Part shown: positions 8,718-17,053 of the stretch, piece after piece
How the letters are laid out: every line of letters starts with the position of its first letter
How positions within the stretch are numbered: the first letter of the stretch is position 1
NCBI GenBank assembly: GCA_937969445.1
Contig: CALBVZ010000163.1
Coordinates: 1 to 38,370, forward strand
Length of the DNA: 38,370 nt
Direction of reading: 5' to 3'
Source of the DNA: an uncultured Octadecabacter sp.
GTDB taxonomy: Bacteria; Pseudomonadota; Alphaproteobacteria; Rhodobacterales; Rhodobacteraceae
Position numbers and translations under genes: made by a program
Notes under the pieces: model-generated
Databases searched by the model: none
The model's input: the letters and a program-made list of their open reading frames with translations, nothing else
Told to the model about the DNA's origin: nothing

Positions 8718-10163
8718 ATGAGTATTTCCAGCTCGCTTTCTAATGCCCTATCAGGGATGACTGCCGCGTCACGCATGGCCGAAGTTGTGTCCTCAAACGT
8801 CTCAAATTCACTGACGGACGGATATGGGCGAAGGTCCTTGAACTTGTCCTCAGCAGTGATCGGGGGCGTTGGTGCTGGCGTCGAAATCGGGTCAGTGACT
8901 CGGCACGTTGATAGTGGGATACTAGCTGATCGACGGTTGGCAGGTGCAAGTTTAGGTGGATATGATACGTTGGTTTCGACCATGAATCGTATTCAAGACG
9001 TTATTGGCGAAACTGGCGGCACCGACTCAATTTCAAGTCGGATTGTCGCACTGGAGTCAGCCTTAATTGACGCTGCATCAGACCCTTCATCCAGCATTAA
9101 CCTGTCAGCTTTGGCCGAAAAACTTAACGATGTTGCGACGCGTTTGAATACCGCATCTCACGACATTCAAACTGAGAGGGAAAGAGCGGATTCTTCAATT
9201 TCTGATCAAGTCGATCGATTGAATACAGCTTTGTTGCAGGTCCAACAGCTAAACAAAGACATCACGAATGCGAACAATTCAGGCTACGATCCGTCAGGTC
9301 TGTTGGACCAAAGGCAACTCGTCATCGACGAAATTTCAGAGATCGTACCAGTGCGGGAGATAAATCGCACTGGTGGTCAAATAGCGTTGATGACACCTAG
9401 CGGTGAAACCTTGCTTGATGGTGAAGCCAAAGTTTTTGGGTTCGTTGAGAACCCAGTAATTGTCTCTGACATGACCATCCAAAGTGGAGGGTTATCGGGG
9501 ATTACTCTCGACGGACAACCGATCGCGACCGACGGAATTGGCAAGCTCGCCGGGGGAACGCTTGGAGCAACCTTTCAAGTCCGCGATTCAGAACTTGTTA
9601 CCGCTCAGGAAGGTTTGGATGCAATTGCAGCCGACCTAATTAGCCGTTTTCAGGACCCGAATGTTGATCCGACTCTCGCGGTTGGGCAAGCTGGAATTCT
9701 AACAGATGCAGGGGCAGCCTTTAACGTTACGAACATAACTGGGCTTTCATCTCGAATTTCACTCAACGCCTTGATCGATCCAACTGTTGGTGGCGCAACG
9801 ACAAGGCTTCGAGATGGGCTGAACGCGACCTCCCCTGGGCCAAGTGGAGATGCCAGTTTGCTTCAAGCAATTTCCGGAGCACTTGCAGAACCAAGATCAA
9901 CGTCAACTGATTCTACGCAACAAAGCGTGGCCGGACGGGCATCGAATTTTGAAAGTGAAATGGGGAGAAAGCGCGTTGAGTTTGATTCCGAAGTTAGCTT
10001 CGCAAATGCGCGGTGGTCCAGTTTGAGAGAGGCTGAAACTGCAGATGGGGTGAACACGGATTACGAAATGCAAATGTTGCTACGCGTCGAACAGGCCTAT
10101 GCGGCAAACGCTCGTGTCATTCAAACTGTTGAAACTCTTATGCAAAGATTATTGGAGATTTGA
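8718..10163 (+). CDS. flgK: Flagellar hook-associated protein 1 FlgK
   Basis: This 481-residue protein forms the first junction layer between hook and filament. The N-terminus (SSSLSNALSGMTAASRMAEVVSSNVSN) and the C-terminal helix (MLLRVEQAYAANARVIQTVETLMQRLLEI) are the paired helical ends of the FlgK family. A coiled-coil region around residues 145-200 (ADSSISDQVDRLNTALLQVQQLNKDITNANN) is also typical. It follows flgE by 17 bases and precedes flgL by three. A GAGG sequence stands before the ATG. FlgN, encoded at 33655, is its likely export chaperone. The protein is somewhat shorter than the enteric one (about 550), mainly in the variable outer domain. Confidence 0.95.
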   Translation: MSISSSLSNALSGMTAASRMAEVVSSNVSNSLTDGYGRRSLNLSSAVIGGVGAGVEIGSVTRHVDSGILADRRLAGASLGGYDTLVSTMNRIQDVIGETGGTDSISSRIVALESALIDAASDPSSSINLSALAEKLNDVATRLNTASHDIQTERERADSSISDQVDRLNTALLQVQQLNKDITNANNSGYDPSGLLDQRQLVIDEISEIVPVREINRTGGQIALMTPSGETLLDGEAKVFGFVENPVIVSDMTIQSGGLSGITLDGQPIATDGIGKLAGGTLGATFQVRDSELVTAQEGLDAIAADLISRFQDPNVDPTLAVGQAGILTDAGAAFNVTNITGLSSRISLNALIDPTVGGATTRLRDGLNATSPGPSGDASLLQAISGALAEPRSTSTDSTQQSVAGRASNFESEMGRKRVEFDSEVSFANARWSSLREAETADGVNTDYEMQMLLRVEQAYAANARVIQTVETLMQRLLEI

Positions 10164-10166
10164 TCC

Positions 10167-11177
10167 ATGGCCATCTCAATGGTTGGCGACATGCGCCAAC
10201 ACCTCTTATCGACGCGTCACAATACTTTTCTGAAAAATGAGCTTAACACGCTTGTTCAGGAACTAACGTCTGGTACGAAAACTGATCTTACATCACATCT
10301 TGGTGGTGATCAGACCAATCTCGCTGGTCTTGACCGCCAGCTTCAGATTCTCGGGAAGTTCGAACAATCGAATGCCGAAACTGGGCAGTTTCTTTCAATG
10401 ATGCAATCGGCACTGTCAGGGATCCATAATCAACGTGAAACGGCAAGCACGGCTTTGTTGACGATAAACCACTCGAGTTCGATGTCACAAATTGAGAATG
10501 TTGCTGACGTTGCCCGCAGTAGCTTTAAAGCGACCGTTCAGACCTTGAATCTACGCTCAGGAGATCGGGCAATGTTTGGTGGAAATGATTTGGAGTCAAA
10601 CCCATTGGCGGATCCTGAAATCATGATGACAGCGCTCCAAAATGCTGTGGCTGGCTTAACATCAGAGACCGATGTTGATACGGCAATCGATGCTTGGTTC
10701 GATTCCCCTGGCGGGGGGTTCGAAACAGTCGGCTACATTGGTGACTCGACTGGATACCTCTCCCGGTTGTCAGGCGTAGGGCAGACTGTCGAAATTGGCG
10801 TTCGCGCGGATGACCAACCGATCCGAGATACCCTCAAAGCGCTCGCGAAGGGAGCACTTTCTGGAGATCCAATTCTAAACCTTGGAGCCGAAGCCCGGAA
10901 AAATTTACAAGAACAAGCTGGTGTTGATTTGCTTACCCAAGCTTCTGAGATTACTGGCCTTCAAGCTCGTATCGGCTATGCAGAGCAACAGATCGAACAG
11001 GCAACGGTTCAGATTTCAACGCAAACATCGTCGTACAGGATTGCGCGAAACGAACTTGTTTCGGCGGATCCATTCGAAACAGCATCTCGTCTGCAATCAG
11101 TCCAGCTTCAGCTCGAGACCCATTATACGCTTACTGCGCGTCTCTCGAGCCTATCCTTAACGGAGTACTTACGTTGA
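10167..11177 (+). CDS. flgL: Flagellar hook-associated protein 3 FlgL
   Basis: The 336-residue second junction protein between hook and filament has flagellin-like helical ends. Residues about 1-140 include the helix LSGIHNQRETASTALLTINHSS, a short variable domain follows, and the end reads TASRLQSVQLQLETHYTLTARLSSLSLTEYL. It follows flgK with a three-base gap and a GGAG ribosome-binding site. Its stop overlaps the TTG start of flgI (TTGA), which suggests coupled translation. No fliD gene follows, in keeping with many alphaproteobacteria. Confidence 0.92.
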   Translation: MAISMVGDMRQHLLSTRHNTFLKNELNTLVQELTSGTKTDLTSHLGGDQTNLAGLDRQLQILGKFEQSNAETGQFLSMMQSALSGIHNQRETASTALLTINHSSSMSQIENVADVARSSFKATVQTLNLRSGDRAMFGGNDLESNPLADPEIMMTALQNAVAGLTSETDVDTAIDAWFDSPGGGFETVGYIGDSTGYLSRLSGVGQTVEIGVRADDQPIRDTLKALAKGALSGDPILNLGAEARKNLQEQAGVDLLTQASEITGLQARIGYAEQQIEQATVQISTQTSSYRIARNELVSADPFETASRLQSVQLQLETHYTLTARLSSLSLTEYLR

Positions 11178-12274
11178 AAAAATTGATCGTCGCTCTTGTT
11201 CTCGTATTTATTCATTCAACAGCATTTGCATCTCCAATTCGGATTAAAGATTTGGTTGAATTTGACGGTGTTCGATCAAACGATCTGGTCGGTTATGGGC
11301 TGGTTGTTGGTTTGAATGGCACGGGCGACGGATTGCGAAATTCTCCGTTTACCGAAGAGATAATGAGTAACATTTTGGAACGCCTCGGTGTGAATGTCAC
11401 AGGCGAACAGTTCCGACCGAACAATGTTGCAGCAGTATTGGTTACTGCGAGTTTGCCTCCATTTGCGCGAACCGGTAGCCCGCTCGACGTGACAATTTCG
11501 GCAATTGGTGACGCCGATAGTTTGCTTGGGGGTACGCTGATAATGACGCCGTTGAATGCTGCGGATGGCGAGATCTACGCCGTGGCGCAAGGAACCATTA
11601 TCGCAGGCGGTGTCTCCGCAGAAGGTGATGGAGGTGGCGTTGTGCAAGGGGTTCCGACATCTGGCGTTATTCCATCGGGCGCAACAGTTGAACGGGAAGT
11701 TGCTTTTGAATTCTCAAACCTTGAGGTGATCCGCTTAGCCTTACGGTCTCCGGATTTTACGACGGCTGCCCGAATTGAAGCGGCAATCAACCAGGCTTAC
11801 GGGCGAAGTGTTGCGCTCATGTTGGATTCAGGAACTGTGCGTGTGGATATCGCTGCGACCAGAGCAGCATCGCCGGCGCACGCGCTGGTACGTGTCGAGA
11901 ACATTCTTGTGGAGCCTGAACGCAGAGCACGCGTCGTTGTTGATCAACGTTCAGGAACAATTGTGATGGGTGATGATGTACGGATTTCGCGGGTTGCTGT
12001 TAGCCAAGGGAACCTAACTTTGCGCATTGAGGAGGCACCTTTGGTTGTTCAACCGAACCCATTCGCCTCGGGCCAAACTGTGGTGGTGCCAAACACCAAT
12101 GCGCAGATCAACGAAGAACCTGGAATAGGGTTGGCGGAGATTCAAGAAGGGACATCTTTGTCAGAGGTCGTCGCGGGCTTAAATGCACTTGGTGTTTCGC
12201 CGCGTGACATGATCGATATCCTAAAGAGTATTAAGGCTGCGGGTGCTTTGCACGCAGAATTCATAGTCCGATAG
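11174..12274 (+). CDS. flgI: Flagellar P-ring protein FlgI
   Basis: This 366-residue periplasmic ring protein surrounds the rod in the peptidoglycan. A Sec signal peptide is visible (KKLIVALVLVFIHSTAFAS, cleavage after AFA). It is followed by the family hallmark SPIRIKDLVEFDGVRSNDLVGYGLVVGLNGTGDG and, later, VVVDQRSGTIVMGDDVRIS. The start is a TTG at 11174 inside the flgL stop (TTGA), supported by GGAG nine bases upstream. No ATG lies between it and the signal sequence. The gene ends seven bases before the end of the convergent fliP. FlgA (25812) is the chaperone expected for P-ring assembly. Confidence 0.96.
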   Translation: MKKLIVALVLVFIHSTAFASPIRIKDLVEFDGVRSNDLVGYGLVVGLNGTGDGLRNSPFTEEIMSNILERLGVNVTGEQFRPNNVAAVLVTASLPPFARTGSPLDVTISAIGDADSLLGGTLIMTPLNAADGEIYAVAQGTIIAGGVSAEGDGGGVVQGVPTSGVIPSGATVEREVAFEFSNLEVIRLALRSPDFTTAARIEAAINQAYGRSVALMLDSGTVRVDIAATRAASPAHALVRVENILVEPERRARVVVDQRSGTIVMGDDVRISRVAVSQGNLTLRIEEAPLVVQPNPFASGQTVVVPNTNAQINEEPGIGLAEIQEGTSLSEVVAGLNALGVSPRDMIDILKSIKAAGALHAEFIVR

Positions 12275-12281
12275 GTAACGT

Positions 12282-13019
12282 TCAGAGGTAACTCCGGACA
12301 AGGCTGGCCGCGATCAAACTCCATCCATCAGCGACAACAAAAAAGGCTAGCTTGAATGGAAGTGAAACAATGGCGGGGGGGACCATCATCATCCCCATCG
12401 ACATCAAGACAGCAGCGACGACAAGATCGATGATTAAAAAAGGCAGAAATACAATGAACCCGATTTGAAATGCGCGCTCAATCTCACTCAGTAGGAATGA
12501 TGGAATGAGCACTGACAAAGAAGACGTTTCTATCGGTTGATCGACAGCTGAATTTGGTCGCAAGCTTGCGAGCTCCTCGAATGTCTCTGGAGAAATCCGA
12601 TTAGCCATAAAGGATCTAAAAGGCTCCATCACGCGAAGGAATGCGTCTTCAAGTGGCATCCCTTCGTTGAGGAGTGGATCTATTCCTGATGTCCATGCCG
12701 CTATGAATACCGGCTCCATCACGAAGTACGTAAGAAATAGCGCAAGGCTAATGATGAGCATGTTAGGGGGTGATTGCTGTAGTCCAATGCCTTGTCGCAG
12801 AATCGACAAAACGGTCACCATAAATGGGAAACAGGTGATCATGATTGCGATGCCAGGAACGATACTAAGGATCGTCATCAAGACAAATAGTTGAATTGAC
12901 CTTGTTGCTAGTGAACCGTCGTTGTCCAACGTTATAGATACGTCTTGCGCTAAAGCTGGGTTCACGAGGAACAGCGAGCCGATCGTAGTAATCGCGAGGA
13001 TGTAGCCTTTAGGATTCAT
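12282..13019 (-). CDS. fliP: Flagellar type III export gate protein FliP
   Basis: This 245-residue export-gate membrane protein has a cleavable signal peptide (ending NPALAQ). The family signature follows, beginning FVLMTILSIVPGIAIMITCF and continuing with RQGIGLQQSPPN. Further hydrophobic segments form the four-helix pattern, and the end reads MGMMMVPPAIVSLPFKLAFFVVADGW. It assembles with FliQ and FliR (both in this window) into the secretion pore. The gene overlaps fliN by 11 bases and is last in fliF-fliH-fliN-fliP. There is no room for a fliO between fliN and fliP. Confidence 0.96.
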   Translation of the reverse strand: MNPKGYILAITTIGSLFLVNPALAQDVSITLDNDGSLATRSIQLFVLMTILSIVPGIAIMITCFPFMVTVLSILRQGIGLQQSPPNMLIISLALFLTYFVMEPVFIAAWTSGIDPLLNEGMPLEDAFLRVMEPFRSFMANRISPETFEELASLRPNSAVDQPIETSSLSVLIPSFLLSEIERAFQIGFIVFLPFLIIDLVVAAVLMSMGMMMVPPAIVSLPFKLAFFVVADGWSLIAASLVRSYL

Positions 13020-13290
13020 GCTGGCCTGTTGCGACTACTTCTGTGAGGCGCACCGCGAGTTGCCCAGTTTCGCTTCCTTCGACCTGTTCAAGTTGCCCTC
13101 GCGCAATTAAACGACCGCCGACAAACAAATCAACAGGGTCATCAATGCGTTTATCGAGCGGTAAGACAGCGTTTTCACCTAGATCCAAAAGGTCTCGAAC
13201 AAGCGGTCTTGCGCGACCTACTGAGATTGTAACTTCAATAGGAACGTTTTGAAGCGGACTGGAGGGAGTTGCTTGTATCTCATTGTCCAT
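13009..13290 (-). CDS. fliN: Flagellar motor switch protein FliN
   Basis: The 93-residue SpoA-fold protein is the C-ring base subunit. Diagnostic parts are VPIEVTISVGRARPLVRDLLDLGENAVLPLDKRIDDPVDLFVGGRLIARGQL, an almost complete match to the FliN core. The ATG at 13290 is preferred because AAGGAG lies about eight bases upstream; a longer frame from TTG 13317 would add nine unlikely residues. It overlaps fliH by 11 bases and fliP by 11. FliN works with FliM and FliG, neither of which is encoded in this window. Confidence 0.93.
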   Translation of the reverse strand: MDNEIQATPSSPLQNVPIEVTISVGRARPLVRDLLDLGENAVLPLDKRIDDPVDLFVGGRLIARGQLEQVEGSETGQLAVRLTEVVATGQHES

Positions 13291-13837
13291 TTCGGCTGCT
13301 CCTTTGAGGGCTTTCAAGCCCGTTTAATGTGGATTGAAGTGCAAGAACGAGTGAGGGCAGATCCAGAAAGATCTCAACATCGTGTTGCAGGATAATTGCC
13401 TGCCCATCTTTCAAATTTGAATCAGGCACGAAAACGCAATGCTGGCTGTTTTCGAGGGCATCAAATGCAGGCAAAAGTTCCGGCGCTATCCCAATCTGAA
13501 TTGGCAAGTTCGCAGATCTAGTAAACTCGACATCGATAACTTCTGAGAGGTGCGCACCAAACGTCGCTTTGGCGATTTCGGGAACTATCTTGTCTGAAAT
13601 CTGCCTAATCAGCGACTGCATTTGCTGAAGGATATGTTGGCGCGCTTCCTCATATCCAAATGTCATATCGCTCAAGGTGGCGGACACTTCGTTGATGGAT
13701 TGCGCAATCTTTGCGGTGTTTAAAGTTTCTGCATGAATGATTCCGTCCGCCTTGCCACGTTGATAGTCTGGACTTTCAATTGACGCGTTCGCGCAGTCAC
13801 TCCCAAACCGTTCTAACGTAATTCTTGAAGTATTCAT
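13280..13837 (-). CDS. fliH: FliH-like flagellar export regulator (stator stalk of FliI)
   Basis: This 185-residue protein is predicted to be cytoplasmic. A helical N-terminal half (residues about 45-110, with QHILQQMQSLIRQISDKIVPEIAKATF) is followed by an alpha/beta domain ending with a recurrent D-G-Q...L-Q-H-D-V-E-I-F-L-D-L pattern typical of FliH/HrpE-type proteins. It sits between fliF and fliN, where fliG and fliH lie in related clusters. The start ATG overlaps the fliF stop by four bases. Sequence similarity in this family is weak, so the call rests on position plus architecture. It would hold FliI at the export gate and C-ring via FliN. Confidence 0.68.
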   Translation of the reverse strand: MNTSRITLERFGSDCANASIESPDYQRGKADGIIHAETLNTAKIAQSINEVSATLSDMTFGYEEARQHILQQMQSLIRQISDKIVPEIAKATFGAHLSEVIDVEFTRSANLPIQIGIAPELLPAFDALENSQHCVFVPDSNLKDGQAIILQHDVEIFLDLPSLVLALQSTLNGLESPQRSSRNGQ

Positions 13838-15429
13838 TTCGCAGGCTCCGAATCTGGTTCGTCAATCCAGCTTTGCAAAACTTGAATTGCTTCATCGCGG
13901 CGATCTTCAATGAGATCGCGAAGTCGATCGACAGGATCGTCGGTCGGCTGAGCGCTATTGGCATCTGTTGGTGATGGAGCAAGTGACTGCACAGGAGACA
14001 CCGTACCGTCGATGACGTTTGATTCGGACCCCAACGCGGCGCTAGAGACCCCAGCACCGCTGTTGTCGAGCAGCACAGGAGGAGTCCGATTAGACGTTAG
14101 AATTGGCCGCACCACGAACAACCCAAGAATCAAAGCAACCAATGCCAGCACGCCGGTTTGGACCAGTTGCATAATATTGAGCGGTGCGGATGGAATTTCG
14201 CCGACACCAGACTCTGTTCCAACAGCAGGAAAGGATTCAAAGGCCATGGATCGAATTGTAATCTCGTCACCACGGGTCTCATCAAGGCCAACCGCAGATG
14301 CCACTAACAGGCGTAGGTCATCAAGTTCTTCGGGAGGGCGGGCCGTAACGATTGTTTCGCCCGCGTCGTCGACAGTCGTCACACTGTTAACCAAGACGGC
14401 AACGCTAATTCGTTTTACTGCTCCTGGGCCGCGCAGCACTTCGCGTTGCGTTTCCGAGACTTCGTAATTTGTGACCGACCGGCTTTCAGTGTTTTCATTG
14501 GATGCAGCACCTGAATTTCCTGCCGCGTCACCGTCCGGTAAATTGGACGCAACAGTCACGTCGCCAGACATTGTATCTTGTGACGATGCGCTGCTTTCCT
14601 GAACTTCGGTGCTGATCGCAACGCGCGTTTCAGGATCAAAGCTTCGCTCGATAATGGACTCGGTCTCCGTCACGGTATCGACACTAACTTCGACAACCGC
14701 ATTTCCGGGCCCAACACGTGCAGCCAAAATACGCTCAACACGGCTACGGAGTTCAGACACCTTTTCGTGCGTGTCGGCAGCGGTAGAATTGTTATCCGCA
14801 CCGGAGATCAATCCACCAACACCATCGATTACCGCGACGTCCGTTGGCGCGAGGCCTGGTACCGCAGAAGCCACAAGAAATCGTAACGCGTCGGCTTGGC
14901 CTGTGTCTAAAGACCCGCTCATCGTCGTTACATTTACCGCTGCCGTTGGCGCTTGTTCACGTCTAAACGGTTGCGCTGAGGTTGCTGAAATATGGACGCG
15001 TGCAGCTCGAATATGTGGGCTTGCAAGCATTGTGCGAGCCAGCTCACCTTCTTTGGCACGCCAATAGGCGGCATCAAACATCTGGGATGTCGTGCCGAAA
15101 CCGGAAAGGTTATCTAACAGTTCGTACCCCTGAGAACTGTTCGCAGGCAGGCCCTCGCTAGCCAATGTCATTCTTAGGCGATCACGTTCCGCCCGAGGTA
15201 CAAAAATCGAACCACCCTGTACGTCATATTCGACATCACGTTGATCCAATGCCGTGATGATCTCACCCGCGGTTCCATTGTCCAAACCCGCATATAACAA
15301 CACGAGGTCGGACGATGTTGTGGCGCGGGCCATAAGTAAGACCGCAGCAAACACCGCAAGCGATGCCCCGATCACGGTGATTCGACGACGAGCGTCCAAG
15401 TTCGTCCATATTGTATTAGCGCTTCCCAA
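13834..15429 (-). CDS. fliF: Flagellar MS-ring protein FliF
   Basis: The 531-residue MS-ring subunit has two membrane helices (about 17-36 and about 420-440). Between them lie the ring-building motifs: a YAGLDNGTAGEIITALDQRDVEY segment, FVPRAERDRLRMTLASEGLP, and RAARVHISATSAQPFRREQAPTAAVNV. The C-terminus ends with a helix DRLRDLIEDRRDEAIQVLQSWI, the FliG-binding tail, so a FliG should exist elsewhere in the genome. The start is TTG at 15429 with GGGAGAA eight bases upstream; no ATG occurs before the first membrane helix. fliF heads the minus-strand fliF-fliH-fliN-fliP operon and is divergent from fliL. Confidence 0.95.
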   Translation of the reverse strand: MGSANTIWTNLDARRRITVIGASLAVFAAVLLMARATTSSDLVLLYAGLDNGTAGEIITALDQRDVEYDVQGGSIFVPRAERDRLRMTLASEGLPANSSQGYELLDNLSGFGTTSQMFDAAYWRAKEGELARTMLASPHIRAARVHISATSAQPFRREQAPTAAVNVTTMSGSLDTGQADALRFLVASAVPGLAPTDVAVIDGVGGLISGADNNSTAADTHEKVSELRSRVERILAARVGPGNAVVEVSVDTVTETESIIERSFDPETRVAISTEVQESSASSQDTMSGDVTVASNLPDGDAAGNSGAASNENTESRSVTNYEVSETQREVLRGPGAVKRISVAVLVNSVTTVDDAGETIVTARPPEELDDLRLLVASAVGLDETRGDEITIRSMAFESFPAVGTESGVGEIPSAPLNIMQLVQTGVLALVALILGLFVVRPILTSNRTPPVLLDNSGAGVSSAALGSESNVIDGTVSPVQSLAPSPTDANSAQPTDDPVDRLRDLIEDRRDEAIQVLQSWIDEPDSEPAK

Positions 15430-15486
15430 GCGGGTTTCTCCCTACCAATGGCTTTCTGCCGATGCCCATCAATAGACTGCACAGGA

Positions 15487-15501
15487 TTAACAATCGGTTA
15501 G
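15487..15501 (+). promoter_or_regulatory. CtrA-like box between divergent fliF and fliL
   Basis: TTAA-N7-TTAG lies in the 116-base space between fliF (-) and fliL (+), 44 bases before the fliL ATG and 57 bases before the fliF TTG. It matches the CtrA consensus in seven of eight half-site positions and has the same layout as the box ahead of fliC. It could serve either or both operons. Confidence 0.5.
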
Positions 15502-15545
15502 TGCCTTTCACAGTATTGAAGGGAGAACACATAAGGACCGAACTC

Positions 15546-16043
15546 ATGGCAGAAGCCGATCAAGCAACCGAAGAAACAAGTGAAGACGCACCAAAGAAGG
15601 CGTCGAAGATGCCCCTAATTCTTGGTTTCGTGTTGGCGCTTCTTGGTGGCGGCGGTGGGTTCTTTGCTGTTCAGAGCGGCCTAATTGGCGGATCAACGGA
15701 AGAAGCGCACGAAGAAGTTGAACCTGTCGCCGAAGACCTTCCAGAATTGGCGTTTGTTCCAATGGAAACGCTTGTCATTAACCTACCTGAACATGCTCAG
15801 GCAAAGCATTTGCTTTTCACCGCTCAGCTAGAGGTCGAGCCTGCATTCTCACAAGAGGTGACAGACCTGATGCCGCGTATTGTTGATGTTCTAAATGGCT
15901 ACTTACGTGCTGTCCGGGTCGCCGAACTGGAAGACCCGACCGCATTGATTCGGTTGCGTGCGCAGATGCTCCGGCGGGTTCAGGTCGTCGTTGGGGACGG
16001 GCGCGTCAAAGATATCCTAATCATGGAATTTGTACTGAACTAG
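15546..16043 (+). CDS. fliL: Flagellar basal body-associated protein FliL (first copy)
   Basis: This 165-residue inner-membrane protein has a short cytoplasmic acidic/basic tail, one membrane helix (MPLILGFVLALLGGGGGFFAV) and a periplasmic FliL domain. That domain contains VPMETLVINLPEHAQAKHLLFTAQLEVEP and LRAQMLRRVQVVVGDGRVKDILIMEFVL, the usual family end. FliL rings surround the stator and stabilise MotAB. ATG 15546 was chosen for its AAGGA eight bases upstream; a longer frame from 15462 has no such site and would cross the CtrA-like box. It leads the long fliL-motE-motA-flhA-fliR-flhB unit. A second, more diverged FliL-like gene lies at 24546. Confidence 0.88.
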   Translation: MAEADQATEETSEDAPKKASKMPLILGFVLALLGGGGGFFAVQSGLIGGSTEEAHEEVEPVAEDLPELAFVPMETLVINLPEHAQAKHLLFTAQLEVEPAFSQEVTDLMPRIVDVLNGYLRAVRVAELEDPTALIRLRAQMLRRVQVVVGDGRVKDILIMEFVLN

Positions 16044-16055
16044 AAAGGGTCAGTT

Positions 16056-16409
16056 ATGGCATTTATTGCAGATATTCTTCTTGCCGCAGGGGCATTAGCC
16101 GTTGGGTTCTATTGTTTTGTTTTGTCGCGCCGTTTGAAGCGATTTACCGACCTTGAAAAAGGAGTTGGTGGAGCGATTGCGGTGTTGTCAGTACAGGTAG
16201 ATGAGCTTTCAAAGGCACTCATCAAAGCAGAGGCTGCATCAGCTACATCGGCAACGTCGCTCGCGACGCAATCACAATCCGCACAAGATGCCGCCAAACG
16301 GTTGGAGCTGTTGATAGCGTCGCTGCATGACCTACCTGAACCTGCGAAAGCCGACCGACCGACCGATCCATTCTTCGTTCGCCAACCGCTCGTATCAGGG
16401 GGCGCTTGA
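16056..16409 (+). CDS. Small membrane-anchored coiled-coil protein (DUF6468-like)
   Basis: This 117-residue protein has an N-terminal membrane helix (about 4-24, ending FYCFVLSRRLKRFTDLEKGVGG) followed by an Ala/Ser/Gln-rich helix to about residue 90. That helix probably forms a coiled coil. The short segment SRRLKRFTDLEKGVGGA and its place between fliL and motE recall the alphaproteobacterial DUF6468 flagellar-cluster proteins, though I cannot confirm the match without a search. Its stop overlaps the TTG of the next gene. The topology suggests a cytoplasmic coiled coil on an inner-membrane anchor, possibly near the stator or export machinery. Confidence 0.7.
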   Translation: MAFIADILLAAGALAVGFYCFVLSRRLKRFTDLEKGVGGAIAVLSVQVDELSKALIKAEAASATSATSLATQSQSAQDAAKRLELLIASLHDLPEPAKADRPTDPFFVRQPLVSGGA

Positions 16410-16987
16410 AATCGATGCCGACGTCTAGAAAGCCTAAAAATGTCCTCGCCTTTGCTGCGGCTTTGTTACTTGCCTCAGGTGGTGTTCGAATCGGGACAGG
16501 TATGGGGCCAGCTATCGCGTTTGCTGAGGAACACATGGAAACCGGTGAAGTAAACCATCCTGAAGAGTCCCCACAAACACCGGAAATTGAGCCATTGCTT
16601 GCAGCGTTGCAGGTACGGGAAGGCCGTGTTTCCGAAAGAGAAGTAGCGCTAGAAAATAGAATTTTCGCGCTGAGAGTCGCGGAAGAAGAGATAGCAAAAC
16701 GGCTAGAAGAACTAGAAGCGGCAGAGCAATCTCTTACAGAGGCGATAGCCGTCTCGGAGACAGCGAATGATGGCGACATTACACGCCTAACTGCCGTTTA
16801 TGAAAATATGAAACCGGCGGACGCCGCCAACCTCTTTGAAGAGATGGCCCCCGATTTCGCATCAGGCTTTCTCGTCAGAATGCGTCCGGAGGCTGCTGCG
16901 GCAATTTTGGCTGGATTAGAGCCACAAACAGCCTATTCCATCAGCGTGATTATTGCGGGCCGCAATGCAAATGCACCGACTGAGTAG
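16406..16987 (+). CDS. motE: MotE-family periplasmic protein
   Basis: This 193-residue protein has an N-terminal signal or anchor helix (NVLAFAAALLLASGG) and a long charged coiled coil (about 65-125). A C-terminal domain follows: LTAVYENMKPADAANLFEEM...RMRPEAAAAILAGLEPQTAYSISVIIAGRNA. The MKPxxAAxLFEEM and M.P..AAxILA.L repeats are the MgtE-N-like fold seen in MotE. In rhizobia MotE is a periplasmic chaperone for motor assembly. The start is ambiguous: TTG 16406 overlaps the previous stop, as at flgL/flgI, and follows AGGGGG closely, while ATG 16415 is nine bases on. It lies 66 bases before motA, which fits a stator-assembly role. Confidence 0.75.
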   Translation: MKSMPTSRKPKNVLAFAAALLLASGGVRIGTGMGPAIAFAEEHMETGEVNHPEESPQTPEIEPLLAALQVREGRVSEREVALENRIFALRVAEEEIAKRLEELEAAEQSLTEAIAVSETANDGDITRLTAVYENMKPADAANLFEEMAPDFASGFLVRMRPEAAAAILAGLEPQTAYSISVIIAGRNANAPTE

Positions 16988-16995
16988 TCATGAAG

Positions 16996-17007
16996 ACTAA
17001 TCCTTAA
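16996..17007 (+). promoter_or_regulatory. Compact CTAA-N3-TTAA element before motA
   Basis: ACTAATCCTTAA ends 46 bases before the motA ATG. A near-identical 12-mer (one mismatch) stands at exactly the same distance before fliI (29125-29136). It looks like a shortened form of the CtrA-like boxes elsewhere in the window. A further TTAA half-site follows at 17029-17032. Confidence 0.3.
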
Positions 17008-17053
17008 CCAGTTCCGTGCGATGACCAGTTAAACAACAAACGGGGCAAGAATC

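Noticed and set aside
13834-15429. Suspicion of a lost or frameshifted fliG between fliF and fliH
   Set aside because: fliF and fliH overlap by four bases and both look complete. There is no remnant, so the gene is simply not located here.
15462-15545. 28-residue N-terminal extension of FliL
   Set aside because: The ATG at 15546 has a good AAGGA site and gives the usual FliL start. The extension has no ribosome-binding site and runs across the CtrA-like box.
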